From Solirubrobacteraceae bacterium (GTDB lineage: Bacteria; Actinomycetota; Thermoleophilia; Solirubrobacterales; Solirubrobacteraceae), in assembly GCA_016463765.1 (NCBI GenBank), contig JAEMQS010000011.1:1-64000 (forward strand): 64,000 nt of DNA, in the 5' to 3' direction. The position numbers and the translations under genes are program-made. Under the pieces are notes generated by a model. It made no database searches. It worked only from the letters and a program-made list of their open reading frames with translations, and was not told where the DNA came from. Below are positions 1 through 8,928 of this stretch, in pieces. Position 1 is the stretch's first letter. Each line of letters opens with the position of its first letter.

Positions 1-1
1 G

Positions 2-2326
2 GTCGACGACATCGCCACGATCGCCGACGGTCTCGACATGGCCGCCCTCGAGGCCGTGCAGCGCCGCGTGCTCTGGCTGGCGACCTCGATCGTCCACCAC
101 GCCAACAAGGTCCGCGAGACCCCGTCCGGGGTGAAGGTCGGAGGCCACCAGGCGTCGTCGGCCTCGATGGTCTCGCTCATGACCGCGCTGTACTTCGCGC
201 ACCTGCGCGGCGCAGACCGCGTCTCGGTCAAGCCGCACGCCGCGCCGGTCCTGCACGCGATCAACTTCCTGCTCGGACGGCTGGACCCGTCCTACCTGCC
301 CCGGCTGCGCGAGTACGGCGGGCTGCAGTCCTACCCCTCGCGCTCGAAGGACCCCGACCCGGTGGACTTCTCGACCGGCAGCGTGGGCATCGGCGCCACC
401 GCGACGCTGTGGAGCGCACTGGCGCACCGCTACGTCGCCGGGCACTTCGACGTGCCGCAGGGCGGGCGCCAGGTCGCCCTGCTCGGCGACGCGGAGCTCG
501 ACGAGGGCGCGATCTGGGAGGCACTGGTCGACCCGATGGTGCCGCGGCTCGGCGAGGTGCTGTGGGTCGTCGACCTCAACCGCCAGTCGCTCGACCGCGT
601 GGTTCCCGACATCGCGGCGGGACGCATCGGCGCGATGTTCGAGGCGGCTGGGTGGCAGACCATCACGGTCAAGTACGGCCGCCGTCTGCGGGAGCTGTTC
701 GAGCGGCCCGGGGGCGACGCGCTGCGCCGCCGGATCGACGCGATGGGCAACGAGGAGTACCAGCGGCTGCTGCGCACGCCCGCGGCCGATGTCCGAGACC
801 GGCTGCCAGGCGACGGGCGCGGGCGCCGCGCCGTCGCCACGCTCCTGCGCGACCTCGACGACGCCGAGATCGCCGCCGCGCTCCGCGACCTCGGCGGCCA
901 CGACCTGGAGGACCTGCTCGCCGCGTTTCAGGCGGCAGACGCCGACACCGACCGGCCGTCGGTGGTCTTCGCCTACACGATCAAGGCCCGGGGCCTCCCG
1001 ACCGAGGGCCACCCGGCCAACCACTCCGCGCTGCTGACGCGTGCGCAGTGGACCCAGCTCGCGCAGGACACCGGCGCCGACGCCGACGACCCGTGGGCGC
1101 CGTTCGCGGAGGACAGCCCCGAGGCCGCGCTCTGCCGGACGGCGGCGGCGCGCCTGCACCGCGAGGAGCGCCCGCCCGAGGCGGCCCCGCCGGTGGCCGT
1201 CGAATTCGGGCGCGAGCACCGCGGCACCGCGTCCACCCAGCAGGCCTTCGGCCGCTTCTTCGTCGATCTCGCCCATCAGGCCGGCGACGTCGCCGACCGC
1301 GTCGTGACCGTCTCCCCCGACGTGGCCTCCTCGACGAACCTGGGCGGCTGGATCAACCGCGTGGGGATCTTCAACATCGGCGACCGGATCGACTGGTTCG
1401 CCGACGACTCCGAGACGGCGATCCGCTGGAAGGAGTCGGCCCACGGGCAGCACATCGAGCTCGGCATCGCCGAGGTCAACCTCGTCGGGCTCCTGGGCGA
1501 GCTGGGCGCCACCTGGTCGCGCGACGGGCAGCCACTTCTACCGATCGGGACCATCTACGACCCGTTCGTCTCGCGGGCGCTGGAGCCCTGGTCGTTCGGG
1601 ATGTACGCGGGCGGGCAGTCGATCCTCGTCGGGACACCGTCGGGCGTGACGCTCGCCCCGGAGGGCGGCGCGCACCAGTCGATCTCCACCCCGTCGATCG
1701 GCATCGCCCAGCCGGGCTGCGTCGCGTGGGAGCCAGCGTTCGGACAGGACCTCGAGTGGACCATGCTGCACGCCCTCTCGCGGATCGGCCGCCCCGATGG
1801 CACCTCGGCGTACTTCCGGCTCAGCACGCGGCCTGTCGACCAGACCCTCGCAGCCGTCCCCACCAGCCCGGCCGCCCGCGAGGAGCGCCGCCGCCAGGCG
1901 CTCGCCGGCGGGTACCGGCTGCGCGAGGCCGAGGGTGCGCGCGTCACGATCGTCGCGGTCGGCGTGATGGTCGTCGAGGCCTGCCAAGCGGCCGACGAGC
2001 TCACCGCGGCCGGCGTCCCGACCGACGTCGTCTGCCTGACATCGCCCGACCTCGTGTTCCGCGCCCAGCAGGCGCGCCAGGGTCTCGCCGACGCGGACGA
2101 CGCGATCCTCGACGTCCTCCTTCCGCCCGGCCGCGGCACACCCGTCGTGACCGTGCTCGACGGCCATCCCCACGCCCTGGCCTTCCTCGGCGCCGTGGCA
2201 CAGGCGCCGGTGGCCTGCCTCGGCGTGCAGGACTTCGGGCAGTCGGGCGATGTCGAGGACCTCTACCGCCACTTCGGAATCGACGCCGACACGATCGTCG
2301 GCGCCGCCTTGGACCTCCTCGGGTGA
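2..2326 (+). CDS. aceE: 2-oxoacid (pyruvate) dehydrogenase E1 component, homodimeric AceE type, 5' end cut by window
   Basis: Thiamine-diphosphate enzyme that decarboxylates pyruvate or a related 2-oxoacid and passes the acyl group to the lipoyl arm of E2; cytoplasmic. The first ATG is at 38, but the frame is open to the window edge and the preceding codons read as protein, so the true start probably lies just outside. Seen, counting from 38: a transketolase-like N-terminal half (KVGGHQASSASM near 30-45), the TPP/Mg motif GDAELDEG near 150 followed by an Asn near 180, and a transketolase-like second domain with ELGIAEVN near 475. The single fused chain argues for the homodimeric type rather than alpha/beta E1. 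The E2 gene follows after 7 bp, so the two are co-transcribed; no E3 gene is visible. The exact 2-oxoacid is inferred. Confidence 0.87.
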   Translation, partial: VDDIATIADGLDMAALEAVQRRVLWLATSIVHHANKVRETPSGVKVGGHQASSASMVSLMTALYFAHLRGADRVSVKPHAAPVLHAINFLLGRLDPSYLPRLREYGGLQSYPSRSKDPDPVDFSTGSVGIGATATLWSALAHRYVAGHFDVPQGGRQVALLGDAELDEGAIWEALVDPMVPRLGEVLWVVDLNRQSLDRVVPDIAAGRIGAMFEAAGWQTITVKYGRRLRELFERPGGDALRRRIDAMGNEEYQRLLRTPAADVRDRLPGDGRGRRAVATLLRDLDDAEIAAALRDLGGHDLEDLLAAFQAADADTDRPSVVFAYTIKARGLPTEGHPANHSALLTRAQWTQLAQDTGADADDPWAPFAEDSPEAALCRTAAARLHREERPPEAAPPVAVEFGREHRGTASTQQAFGRFFVDLAHQAGDVADRVVTVSPDVASSTNLGGWINRVGIFNIGDRIDWFADDSETAIRWKESAHGQHIELGIAEVNLVGLLGELGATWSRDGQPLLPIGTIYDPFVSRALEPWSFGMYAGGQSILVGTPSGVTLAPEGGAHQSISTPSIGIAQPGCVAWEPAFGQDLEWTMLHALSRIGRPDGTSAYFRLSTRPVDQTLAAVPTSPAAREERRRQALAGGYRLREAEGARVTIVAVGVMVVEACQAADELTAAGVPTDVVCLTSPDLVFRAQQARQGLADADDAILDVLLPPGRGTPVVTVLDGHPHALAFLGAVAQAPVACLGVQDFGQSGDVEDLYRHFGIDADTIVGAALDLLG

Positions 2327-2333
2327 CCCGCAC

Positions 2334-3545
2334 ATGACCGACATCCAGATGCCGCGCCTCACCGATCAGATGGAGGAGGGCACCATCGTCGCCTGGCTCG
2401 CGCAGGACGGAGCGCAGGTCACGGCGGGGCAGGAGATCGTCGAGATCGAGACCGACAAGGCCACGGTCGCCCACGCCTCCGAGGCCGACGGCGCGCTGCA
2501 GATCCTTGCGGCGGTCGGCGAGACCGTCGCCGTGGGCGAGGTCATCGCGCGGGTCGGCGCGGCCGTGGCCGGGCCCGGCCGCGAGCAGGCGGACGTGCCG
2601 GCCCGGAGCAACGGCCACGTCGAGCCCGAACCCTCACCCGTCCCGGTGATCGCGGGGCAGGCACCACGGCAGGACGGGGAACCCCGCGCCACGCCACTGG
2701 CCCGTCGCGTCGCACTGGTGCACGGAATCGACCTCGCCACCCTCCGTGGCACCGGGCCCCGCAACCGGATCACGAAGACTGATGTCCTGGCGGCTTCGGG
2801 CGTGCCCGCACCGCCGGCCCCACCGGAGCCGGCGCCGCCGCCGCGTGACGCGCCTGCGCACCAGGTGGTGCCACTGACGCGGCTCCAGCAGGTCGTCGCC
2901 CGCCGCATGCTGGAGGCGACGACCACGGTGCCGCACTTCCAGGTGCAGACCGAGGTCGAGATCGACGCGGCGCTCGAGCTCCGGCAGGCGCTGAAGGACG
3001 CAGCGGCCGACGGAGCGCCGGCGCCCTCGGTCAACGACCTCATCGTGAAGGCGTGCGCGCTGCGCCTGCCTGAGCACCCGCTGGTCAACGGGTCCTTCGT
3101 CGAGGGCGGGTACGAGTTGCACGAACACGTCCACGTCGGGGTCGCCGTCGCCGCGCAGGACGGGCTGCTCGTCGCGACGATCCGCGACGCCGACGTCAAG
3201 TCCCTCGGGAGCATCGCGCGGGACAGCCGCCGGCTCGCCGCCCTCGCGCGTAGCGGAGACGCCGCGCCACAGGACCTCACGGGCGCGACGTTCACCGTGT
3301 CGAACCTCGGGATGTTCGGCATGACGGCGATCACCGCGGTCATCAACCCGCCGCAGGCCGCGATCCTCGGCGTGGGCGCCGCGCGACCGACGCTCACGCG
3401 ATCGGCCGACGGCGAGGTGGTCGACCGCCACCTGCTGACGCTGACCCTCAGCGGCGACCACCGCATCCTCAACGGGGCCGACGGCGCGCGCTTCCTGCTC
3501 GACGTCAAGCAGACGCTCGAGGCTCCGATGCGGCTGGCGCTCTGA
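2334..3545 (+). CDS. Dihydrolipoamide acyltransferase (E2) of 2-oxoacid dehydrogenase complex
   Basis: E2 core enzyme: transfers the acyl group from lipoyl-lysine to CoA. The 403-aa protein has the expected order: one lipoyl domain (residues 1-80; lipoyl lysine in EIETDKATVAH, K42), a linker, a peripheral-subunit-binding domain (about 119-155, ATPLARRVA...RITKTDVL), a Pro/Ala linker, and the catalytic domain from about 175. The active-site motif reads GDHRILNGADGARF near residue 375, so the usual DHRxxDG aspartate is Asn here. I chose ATG 2334, which starts the lipoyl domain; a longer in-frame reading from 2250 overlaps E1 and adds no domain. It lies 7 bp after E1 and is followed by a hairpin terminator. 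Confidence 0.92.
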   Translation: MTDIQMPRLTDQMEEGTIVAWLAQDGAQVTAGQEIVEIETDKATVAHASEADGALQILAAVGETVAVGEVIARVGAAVAGPGREQADVPARSNGHVEPEPSPVPVIAGQAPRQDGEPRATPLARRVALVHGIDLATLRGTGPRNRITKTDVLAASGVPAPPAPPEPAPPPRDAPAHQVVPLTRLQQVVARRMLEATTTVPHFQVQTEVEIDAALELRQALKDAAADGAPAPSVNDLIVKACALRLPEHPLVNGSFVEGGYELHEHVHVGVAVAAQDGLLVATIRDADVKSLGSIARDSRRLAALARSGDAAPQDLTGATFTVSNLGMFGMTAITAVINPPQAAILGVGAARPTLTRSADGEVVDRHLLTLTLSGDHRILNGADGARFLLDVKQTLEAPMRLAL

Positions 3546-3562
3546 GGCGCGAGCCCGGCACG

Positions 3563-3588
3563 CAGGGCCCGTTGCACACCGGGCCCTG
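3563..3588 (+). terminator. Hairpin terminator after the E1-E2 operon
   Basis: Nine-base perfect stem (CAGGGCCCG / CGGGCCCTG) with an 8-nt loop, 18 bp after the E2 stop. There is no T-run, as is common in high-GC actinobacteria. Confidence 0.6.
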
Positions 3589-3596
3589 AACGACGA

Positions 3597-3619
3597 AGAC
3601 CCCGCCATGGACGGGGTCT
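3597..3619 (-). terminator. Hairpin terminator downstream of tRNA-Asp
   Basis: Eight-base perfect stem AGACCCCG / CGGGGTCT with a 7-nt loop, just 3' of the minus-strand tRNA. In that direction it is followed by a T-rich tract, so it probably ends the tRNA transcript. Confidence 0.55.
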
Positions 3620-3629
3620 CGTACTGGGA

Positions 3630-3703
<74 letters not shown>

Positions 3704-3795
3704 AGCGAGGCTGGGAAGTATGCCCGACCGCAACCCGGCGTGACGGCCGGTGTTCAGAGGGCGGACTCACGGTAGCACCGGCGAACACCACCGAC

Positions 3796-4761
3796 ATGCA
3801 CAGCCCCCGACTTCCTCTCGGCCTCACGGCCGCCCTCAGCACCCTCGCGGTGACCGCCACGGTCGCGCTCGCGTCCACCGTGGGCGGCACCGAGAAGGCC
3901 GACAAGCTCACCGGCACGCCCGCGGCCGACACGATCACCGCCCTCGGGGGCAACGACCGGATCCGCGCGCTCGGCGGCGACGACATCATCGACGCGGGCG
4001 AGGGCGCCGACCGCGTCGCAGCGCATGACGGCAACGACACCGTGCTCGGCGGCGACGGCCACGACTACGTCCTCGGCGGACGCGGGAACGACAAGCTCGG
4101 CGGGGACGACGGCAACGACCGGCTGTTCGGCGCGTCGGGCGACGACACCCTCCAGGGCAACGCGGGCCGCGACCGGCTGCACGGCAACGCCGGCGACGAC
4201 GTGCTCGCGGGCGACAGCGCCGACAGCGCGATCCCCGGCGGCGCCGACCGCGTCTGGGGCGGCACGGGCGACGACAAGGTCAGCGGCGGCGAGGGCGACG
4301 ACCGGCTGCACGGTGGCGACGGCTCCGACGAGATCCGCGGGGACAACGGGAACGACCGTCTCTCGGGGGGCAAGGGCAACGACACCCAGTACAGCGGGGC
4401 CGGCAACGACGTCATCTTCGGCAACCTCGGCATCGACACGAGCTACGGCGGCGAGGGCGACGACGTCCTCTGGGGTCTCGCGCGCGGCGACGTCGAGGGC
4501 GAGGACGACACCACCGGCGACACCCTCATCGGCGAGGGCGGCAACGACGTCTTCCGTGCACGCGACGGCGAGGCCGACCGCGTCGACTGCGGACCGGGTG
4601 ACGACCGCGCGTACCTCGATCCCGTCGACGTGATCGTCGACGCGACCGAGACCGCCCCGAACGGCTCGTGTGAGTTCGTGGAGCGCAAGGCGCCGAAGAA
4701 GGCCGACAGCCAGACCGAAGACGCCGAGGAGTCACCCGCGGAGGATGGTCAGCAGAGCTAG
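3796..4761 (+). CDS. Secreted RTX-type calcium-binding repeat protein
   Basis: The 321-aa protein has an N-terminal signal-like segment (MHSPRLPLGLTAALS then a hydrophobic run to about residue 27) and, from about residue 30 to 250, tandem GGxGxDxLxGGxGND nonapeptide repeats that form the Ca-binding parallel beta-roll of hemolysin-type (RTX) proteins. The tail is acidic and lysine-rich (about 290-321). No catalytic domain is visible, so it looks like a structural or surface-binding repeat protein. It stands alone after tRNA-Asp, with hairpins downstream separating it from the convergent membrane-protein gene. Its role cannot be read from sequence. Confidence 0.85.
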   Translation: MHSPRLPLGLTAALSTLAVTATVALASTVGGTEKADKLTGTPAADTITALGGNDRIRALGGDDIIDAGEGADRVAAHDGNDTVLGGDGHDYVLGGRGNDKLGGDDGNDRLFGASGDDTLQGNAGRDRLHGNAGDDVLAGDSADSAIPGGADRVWGGTGDDKVSGGEGDDRLHGGDGSDEIRGDNGNDRLSGGKGNDTQYSGAGNDVIFGNLGIDTSYGGEGDDVLWGLARGDVEGEDDTTGDTLIGEGGNDVFRARDGEADRVDCGPGDDRAYLDPVDVIVDATETAPNGSCEFVERKAPKKADSQTEDAEESPAEDGQQS

Positions 4762-4774
4762 GCAGCACAGACCT

Positions 4775-4829
4775 CGAAGATCCCCTCACTGCGCGCGGCC
4801 CCGTCTCCGCGCAGCGTGAGCGATCTTCG
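4775..4829. terminator. Long imperfect hairpin after the RTX gene
   Basis: Outer arms CGAAGATC / GATCTTCG are perfect and the inner CTCAC...CGCG / CGCG...GTGAG arms are nearly complementary. It lies 13 bp past the RTX stop and is probably the first of two stacked terminators. Confidence 0.45.
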
Positions 4830-4878
4830 GGCAGGGGGCCGGGCGCCCATCCCCTGACAATGCGCGCCCGGTAGTGAC

Positions 4879-4912
4879 GCCCGGCGCTCCGTTCCCTGAC
4901 GGAGCGCCGGGC
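4879..4912. terminator. Bidirectional terminator between convergent genes
   Basis: Thirteen-base perfect GC-rich stem (GCCCGGCGCTCCG and its complement) with an 8-nt loop. It sits 6 bp from the stop of the minus-strand gene that ends at 4919 and serves both convergent genes. Confidence 0.7.
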
Positions 4913-4918
4913 GCAACT

Positions 4919-6073
4919 TCATCCAGGGACGCCGACGGCCGCGTCCTCGGCCTTCCACCCACGCACCCGGCGGCGCAACGACGCGAATCCCGCGACGCCC
5001 GGCAGCACCGGCAGCCACACCGAGATCACCTGGTAGGTCAGCGTGGCGACGACCGCGAGGCTCAGGTCGACGCCGCACGCCACGAACACGCCGATCATCC
5101 CGCCCTCGGTGCCGCCCACGCCGCCGGGGATCGGCAGCGCGTTGCCGACGTGGCCCAGGAAGTACGCGAAGACGATGACCCCGATCGCCGGGACGTCGCC
5201 GAACGCCGCGAAGGTCACGACGAGCACGGCCACATCGCCGATCCACCACAGCAGGCTCCACCCGAGCAGGGCCACGTTCGCGCGCGTGCGTTCGATCGCC
5301 AGCGCGACGGCTTCGGAGAGCACGGCCGGCACAGTGGAGACGCGGGTGGCGAGCTTTGCGAACCGTCCCTGGCCTGCGGCGACCCGCTTGGCCCGCGCCT
5401 CGAGGTCGCCCGGCACCAGCAGCGCGGTGAGCGCCAGCGCGATGACGCCGCCGCCGACGAGCAGCCCGAGCGCCGCCAGCGCGGCATGCGCGCCGCTCAG
5501 GATTCCAGTGAGCAGCAGGAGCGAGACGACCGCGAGCGTGGCGAAGTACGACGCGTAGAGGATGACGAGGAACGACGCGACCCCCCGCGCCGTCTCCCGC
5601 GCGGCCATGCCCGCGGCGTGCAGCGCCCACCCCGTGAGCGCGATGCCGCCGGCGCCGGCCGTCGCGAACAGCCGGGTCGCGACGACACCCGCGAGCGTGA
5701 CCTCGGCGCTCGCCCGCCAGCCCATCTTCGGCAGCCCGAGCACGAACAGGCCGCGGAACAGCGCGATGTAGCCGACGAACGACAGCACCTCGAATCCGAC
5801 GCCGGCGAGCAGCCACCAGCCGTTGGCCTCCTCGATGCGCCGCCACAGCTCCTCGGGGTTCTCGAAGTGCGTGAACGCCACGAGGATCGCGACGAGGACG
5901 AGGGTCAGCGCGAGGTGCTGGAGGATCGCGCGGCGGTGGCGGTGCAGCGACTCGCGCAGGGACGTCGGGCTCGGGACGTGCCAGTCGTGTTCGGAGCGGA
6001 CCGCGAGCGCGCCGACGACTCCCGTGACCCCGACGAGGAGCGCCAGCAGGAGGACCGCGACGTCGGCGCTCAC
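4919..6073 (-). CDS. Flippase-like integral membrane protein (lysylphosphatidylglycerol synthase TM / UPF0104 family)
   Basis: A 384-aa polytopic membrane protein with about eight to nine hydrophobic segments and the family features PIPGGVGGTEGG near residue 325 and a basic cytoplasmic loop (RAKRVAAGQGRFAKLATR) near 240. It matches the flippase-like domain found alone in AglD/YbhN-type proteins and fused to MprF. Such proteins handle lipids or lipid-linked precursors. No aminoacyl-transferase domain is present, so it should not be called a lysyl-PG synthase. It is transcribed alone, divergent from gnd (81 bp gap). The lipid substrate is unknown. Confidence 0.8.
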   Translation of the reverse strand: MSADVAVLLLALLVGVTGVVGALAVRSEHDWHVPSPTSLRESLHRHRRAILQHLALTLVLVAILVAFTHFENPEELWRRIEEANGWWLLAGVGFEVLSFVGYIALFRGLFVLGLPKMGWRASAEVTLAGVVATRLFATAGAGGIALTGWALHAAGMAARETARGVASFLVILYASYFATLAVVSLLLLTGILSGAHAALAALGLLVGGGVIALALTALLVPGDLEARAKRVAAGQGRFAKLATRVSTVPAVLSEAVALAIERTRANVALLGWSLLWWIGDVAVLVVTFAAFGDVPAIGVIVFAYFLGHVGNALPIPGGVGGTEGGMIGVFVACGVDLSLAVVATLTYQVISVWLPVLPGVAGFASLRRRVRGWKAEDAAVGVPG

Positions 6074-6154
6074 GAGGCGGACGGTAGCGGCCCCGCCCCG
6101 CGATAGCCTCCGCGCCGGGTCACCTTCTTACGACCACGACGGAGGAACGACGCG

Positions 6155-7171
6155 ATGCAGCTGGGAATGATCGGGCTCGGCCGAATGGGCGCCAACATGG
6201 TGCGTCGCCTCATGCGCGCGGGACACGAGTGCGTGGTCTACGACGTCAGCGAGGACGCCGTCGCTGCGCTCGAGGCCGAGGGCGCCACGGGCGCGCGCAC
6301 GCTCGACGAGTTCGCCGCGAAGCTCAGCAAGCCGCGCGCGACGATCATCATGGTCCCTGCCGCGGTGGTGGACGTCACCCTCGCGGGCCTGACCCCGCAC
6401 TTCGAGCCCGGCGACGTGATCATCGACGGCGGCAACTCGTACTACCGCGACGACATCCGCCGCTCCGAGGAGCTGGCCGCCGGCGGCCTGGAGTACATGG
6501 ACATGGGGACGTCCGGCGGCACGCACGGCCTGGAGCGCGGGTACTGCCTCATGATCGGCGGGCCCGACGACGCGTTCGCGCGGCTGGAGCCGATCTTCGA
6601 GACCCTCGCCCCGGGCGTCGGCGAGGCCCCGCCCACGCCGGGCCGCGACAAGCCGGACTCGACCGCCGAGAAGGGCTACCTGCACTGCGGCAAGGTCGGG
6701 GCCGGGCACTTCGTGAAGATGGTCCACAACGGCATCGAGTACGGCCTCATGGCCGCGTACGCCGAGGGCTTCAACATCCTCAAGCACGCGAACATCGGCC
6801 GCACGTCACGCGAGGCCGACGCCGAGACCGCCCCGCTCGGCGACCCGCACTTCTACGACTACGACATCGACCTGGGCGAGGTCGCGGAGCTGTGGCGGCG
6901 CGGCAGCGTCGTCGGCTCGTGGCTGCTGGACCTCACCGCGGTGTCCTACCTCGACGACCCCAACCTCGACGCGTTCACGGGCTCGGTGTCCGACTCCGGC
7001 GAGGGCCGCTGGACGGCGGTCGCCGCGATCGAGGAGGGCGTGCCCGCGCCGGTGCTCAACGCGGCGCTGTTCGAGCGGTTCGCCTCCCAGGGCGCCGACG
7101 AGCACGCCAACCGGGTGCTCAACGCGATGCGCTTCCAGTTCGGCGGGCATCACGTGAAGCCGAGCGCGTAG
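6155..7171 (+). CDS. gnd: 6-phosphogluconate dehydrogenase (decarboxylating), short form
   Basis: Oxidative pentose-phosphate enzyme converting 6-phosphogluconate to ribulose 5-phosphate, CO2 and NAD(P)H. The 338-aa protein has the Rossmann motif GLGRMGANM at 7-15, the substrate motifs GGNSYYRD (about 92) and MGTSGGTHGLERGYCLMIGG (about 117-136), and the catalytic-lysine region GHFVKMVHNGIEYG near 188-200. It belongs to the short bacterial class (about 300-340 aa), which usually prefers NAD and lacks the long C-terminal tail of the 470-aa form. A strong ribosome site (GGAGG) precedes ATG 6155. Cofactor preference is inferred from class. Confidence 0.93.
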   Translation: MQLGMIGLGRMGANMVRRLMRAGHECVVYDVSEDAVAALEAEGATGARTLDEFAAKLSKPRATIIMVPAAVVDVTLAGLTPHFEPGDVIIDGGNSYYRDDIRRSEELAAGGLEYMDMGTSGGTHGLERGYCLMIGGPDDAFARLEPIFETLAPGVGEAPPTPGRDKPDSTAEKGYLHCGKVGAGHFVKMVHNGIEYGLMAAYAEGFNILKHANIGRTSREADAETAPLGDPHFYDYDIDLGEVAELWRRGSVVGSWLLDLTAVSYLDDPNLDAFTGSVSDSGEGRWTAVAAIEEGVPAPVLNAALFERFASQGADEHANRVLNAMRFQFGGHHVKPSA

Positions 7172-7181
7172 CGCGGTGGGG

Positions 7182-7934
7182 TCAGCTGGAGTTCGCCGCG
7201 ACGTCGCGGCGGCGCAGCAGCCCGATCCCCGCGACGAGGAACAGCGCAGCCCACCCGACGAGGACGAGTCCGGCCGGCACCTGACCGAGCTGGTCGGCCG
7301 TCTGGTCGGTGCCGGTGACCGCGCCCCAGGCCGCGCCGGGCGCGTACTTCGGCACGATCTCGTCCAGCCCCGGGATGATGCCGAGTAGCCCCTCGAGGAA
7401 GAACAGCCACACCAGCGCGACGACGATCGCGCCCGCCTGATTGCGGATGAGCGCGCCGAGTCCCACGCCGAGCGCCGCGAGCAGTCCGGCGCCGACGGTG
7501 CAACCGGCGACGATCCGGATCACCTCTTCGGTGTCGGCGTTGCCCTCGATCCCGCGGATGGAGAAGATCAGCAGGACGACGAGCGCCGGAATGAGCACCG
7601 CCGCCAGGCCGAGGGCCAGACCCGCGACGCCGTTGGCGATGAGCTTGGACAGTGCCCACACCGGGCGGTTCGGGACGGCGAGGAGCGACGGCGTGACGGT
7701 GCCGTGCCGGAATTCCGTGCTGATCGCCAGGATGCCGAGCACCAGCGCGAAGATGCCCGCCAGCGAGGCGATGCCGATGAGCTCGGTGAACGGCGTGTTC
7801 TCGTCGTCCCAGGGCGCCAGCGCCGCGGCGAGCGTGGTGATGAGCAGGACGAGACCCAGGGCCGCGCCCGTCAGCCCGAAGAACGTGCGGGTGGTGCGGA
7901 GCTTGAGGATCTCGCTGGCGATGAGCGCGTTCAT
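7182..7934 (-). CDS. ABC-2 type transporter permease
   Basis: A 250-aa protein with six predicted membrane helices typical of ABC-2 exporters; the N-terminal MNALIASEILKLRTTRTFF is characteristic of bacitracin/daunorubicin-type permeases in actinobacteria. Its ATG overlaps the stop of the ATPase gene by 4 bp, so the two are translationally coupled and make one exporter. Substrate not predictable. Confidence 0.87.
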   Translation of the reverse strand: MNALIASEILKLRTTRTFFGLTGAALGLVLLITTLAAALAPWDDENTPFTELIGIASLAGIFALVLGILAISTEFRHGTVTPSLLAVPNRPVWALSKLIANGVAGLALGLAAVLIPALVVLLIFSIRGIEGNADTEEVIRIVAGCTVGAGLLAALGVGLGALIRNQAGAIVVALVWLFFLEGLLGIIPGLDEIVPKYAPGAAWGAVTGTDQTADQLGQVPAGLVLVGWAALFLVAGIGLLRRRDVAANSS

Positions 7935-8830
7935 GACGGGCCCCCTGCCTCGGATTGCGTGAGCCGCAGGAAGACCTCTTCCAGCGACGCGCCCACCGGC
8001 GTCAGCTCGCTGATGACGAGCTGGTGCTGGGCGACCAGGCGGCCGATCTGCTCGCCGGTGCGGCCGCCGACCATGAGGTCGCCGTCACCGGACACGGTGG
8101 CGCCCTCGGCGCGCAGCAGCTCGGCGAGCTTCGCCACGTCCGGGCCGCGAACCCGCATGCCGCCGCCGCTGGACGCCATGAGCTGCTCCAGCGGGGCCTG
8201 GGCGATCGAGCGGCCGCGGTCGATGACCACGACGTCGTCGACCATCTGCGAGATCTCCGCCAGGCCGTGGGAGGACACGAGGATCGCGCGGCCCTGACCC
8301 GCCAGGTGGCGCAGGAAGTCGCGCAGCCAGCGGATGCCCTGCGGGTCCAGGCCGTTCGCCGGCTCGTCCAGGATCAGGATCTTCGGGTCACCCAGCAGGG
8401 CCGTCGCCAAGCCCAGGCGCTGGCGCATGCCCAGCGAGTAGCCGCCCGCGCGCCGGTCCGCGGCGTCGGTCAGGCCGACCATCGCCAGCAGTTCGTCGAC
8501 GCGCTCGTCGCCGATGCGCGCCGCGCGCGCGTACGAGCGCAGGTGGTTGCGCCCCGAGCGCCCGGGGTGCAGCGCGCCGCCGTCAAGGACCGCGCCGACC
8601 GTCCGGATGGGATCGTCGAGCTGCGTGTAGGGCGCGCCCTCGATCGTCGCCGTGCCCGCCGTGGGGTTCACCAGGCCGAGGACCATCCGCAGCGTGGTGG
8701 TCTTCCCCGCGCCGTTCGGTCCGAGAAACCCGACGATCCGGCCTGCGTCGACGGTGAACGACAGGTCCTGCACTGCGGGGGTGGCGCCGAATCTCTTCGT
8801 CAGCCCGGCGACCTCGATTGCGTGACCCAT
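7931..8830 (-). CDS. ABC transporter ATP-binding protein (DrrA/BcrA-like)
   Basis: A 299-aa ATPase partner of the adjacent permease. Seen: Walker A GPNGAGKTTT near 37-46, signature YSLGMRQRLGLA, Walker B ILILDEPANGLDP, the switch His in SSHGL, and a C-terminal extension (about 220-299) typical of multidrug/antibiotic exporters. I chose ATG 8830 (MGHAIEVAGLTKRF), where the ABC domain begins; the upstream open frame to 8947 is not protein-like. The 4-bp overlap with the permease shows an operon. Faces a divergently transcribed GGDEF gene. Confidence 0.9.
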   Translation of the reverse strand: MGHAIEVAGLTKRFGATPAVQDLSFTVDAGRIVGFLGPNGAGKTTTLRMVLGLVNPTAGTATIEGAPYTQLDDPIRTVGAVLDGGALHPGRSGRNHLRSYARAARIGDERVDELLAMVGLTDAADRRAGGYSLGMRQRLGLATALLGDPKILILDEPANGLDPQGIRWLRDFLRHLAGQGRAILVSSHGLAEISQMVDDVVVIDRGRSIAQAPLEQLMASSGGGMRVRGPDVAKLAELLRAEGATVSGDGDLMVGGRTGEQIGRLVAQHQLVISELTPVGASLEEVFLRLTQSEAGGPS

Positions 8831-8928
8831 CCTTCGCAAACCTACCAATCCCGGCGGCGTGCCAAACCCCGTCCAGCACGCCACGCACCGCGTCATGTGA
8901 CACACACGCAGCGCCGATACTCCGGGCG

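Noticed and set aside
409..2337. Long second frame inside E1
   Set aside because: Low-complexity Arg/Pro-rich shadow of the E1 gene.
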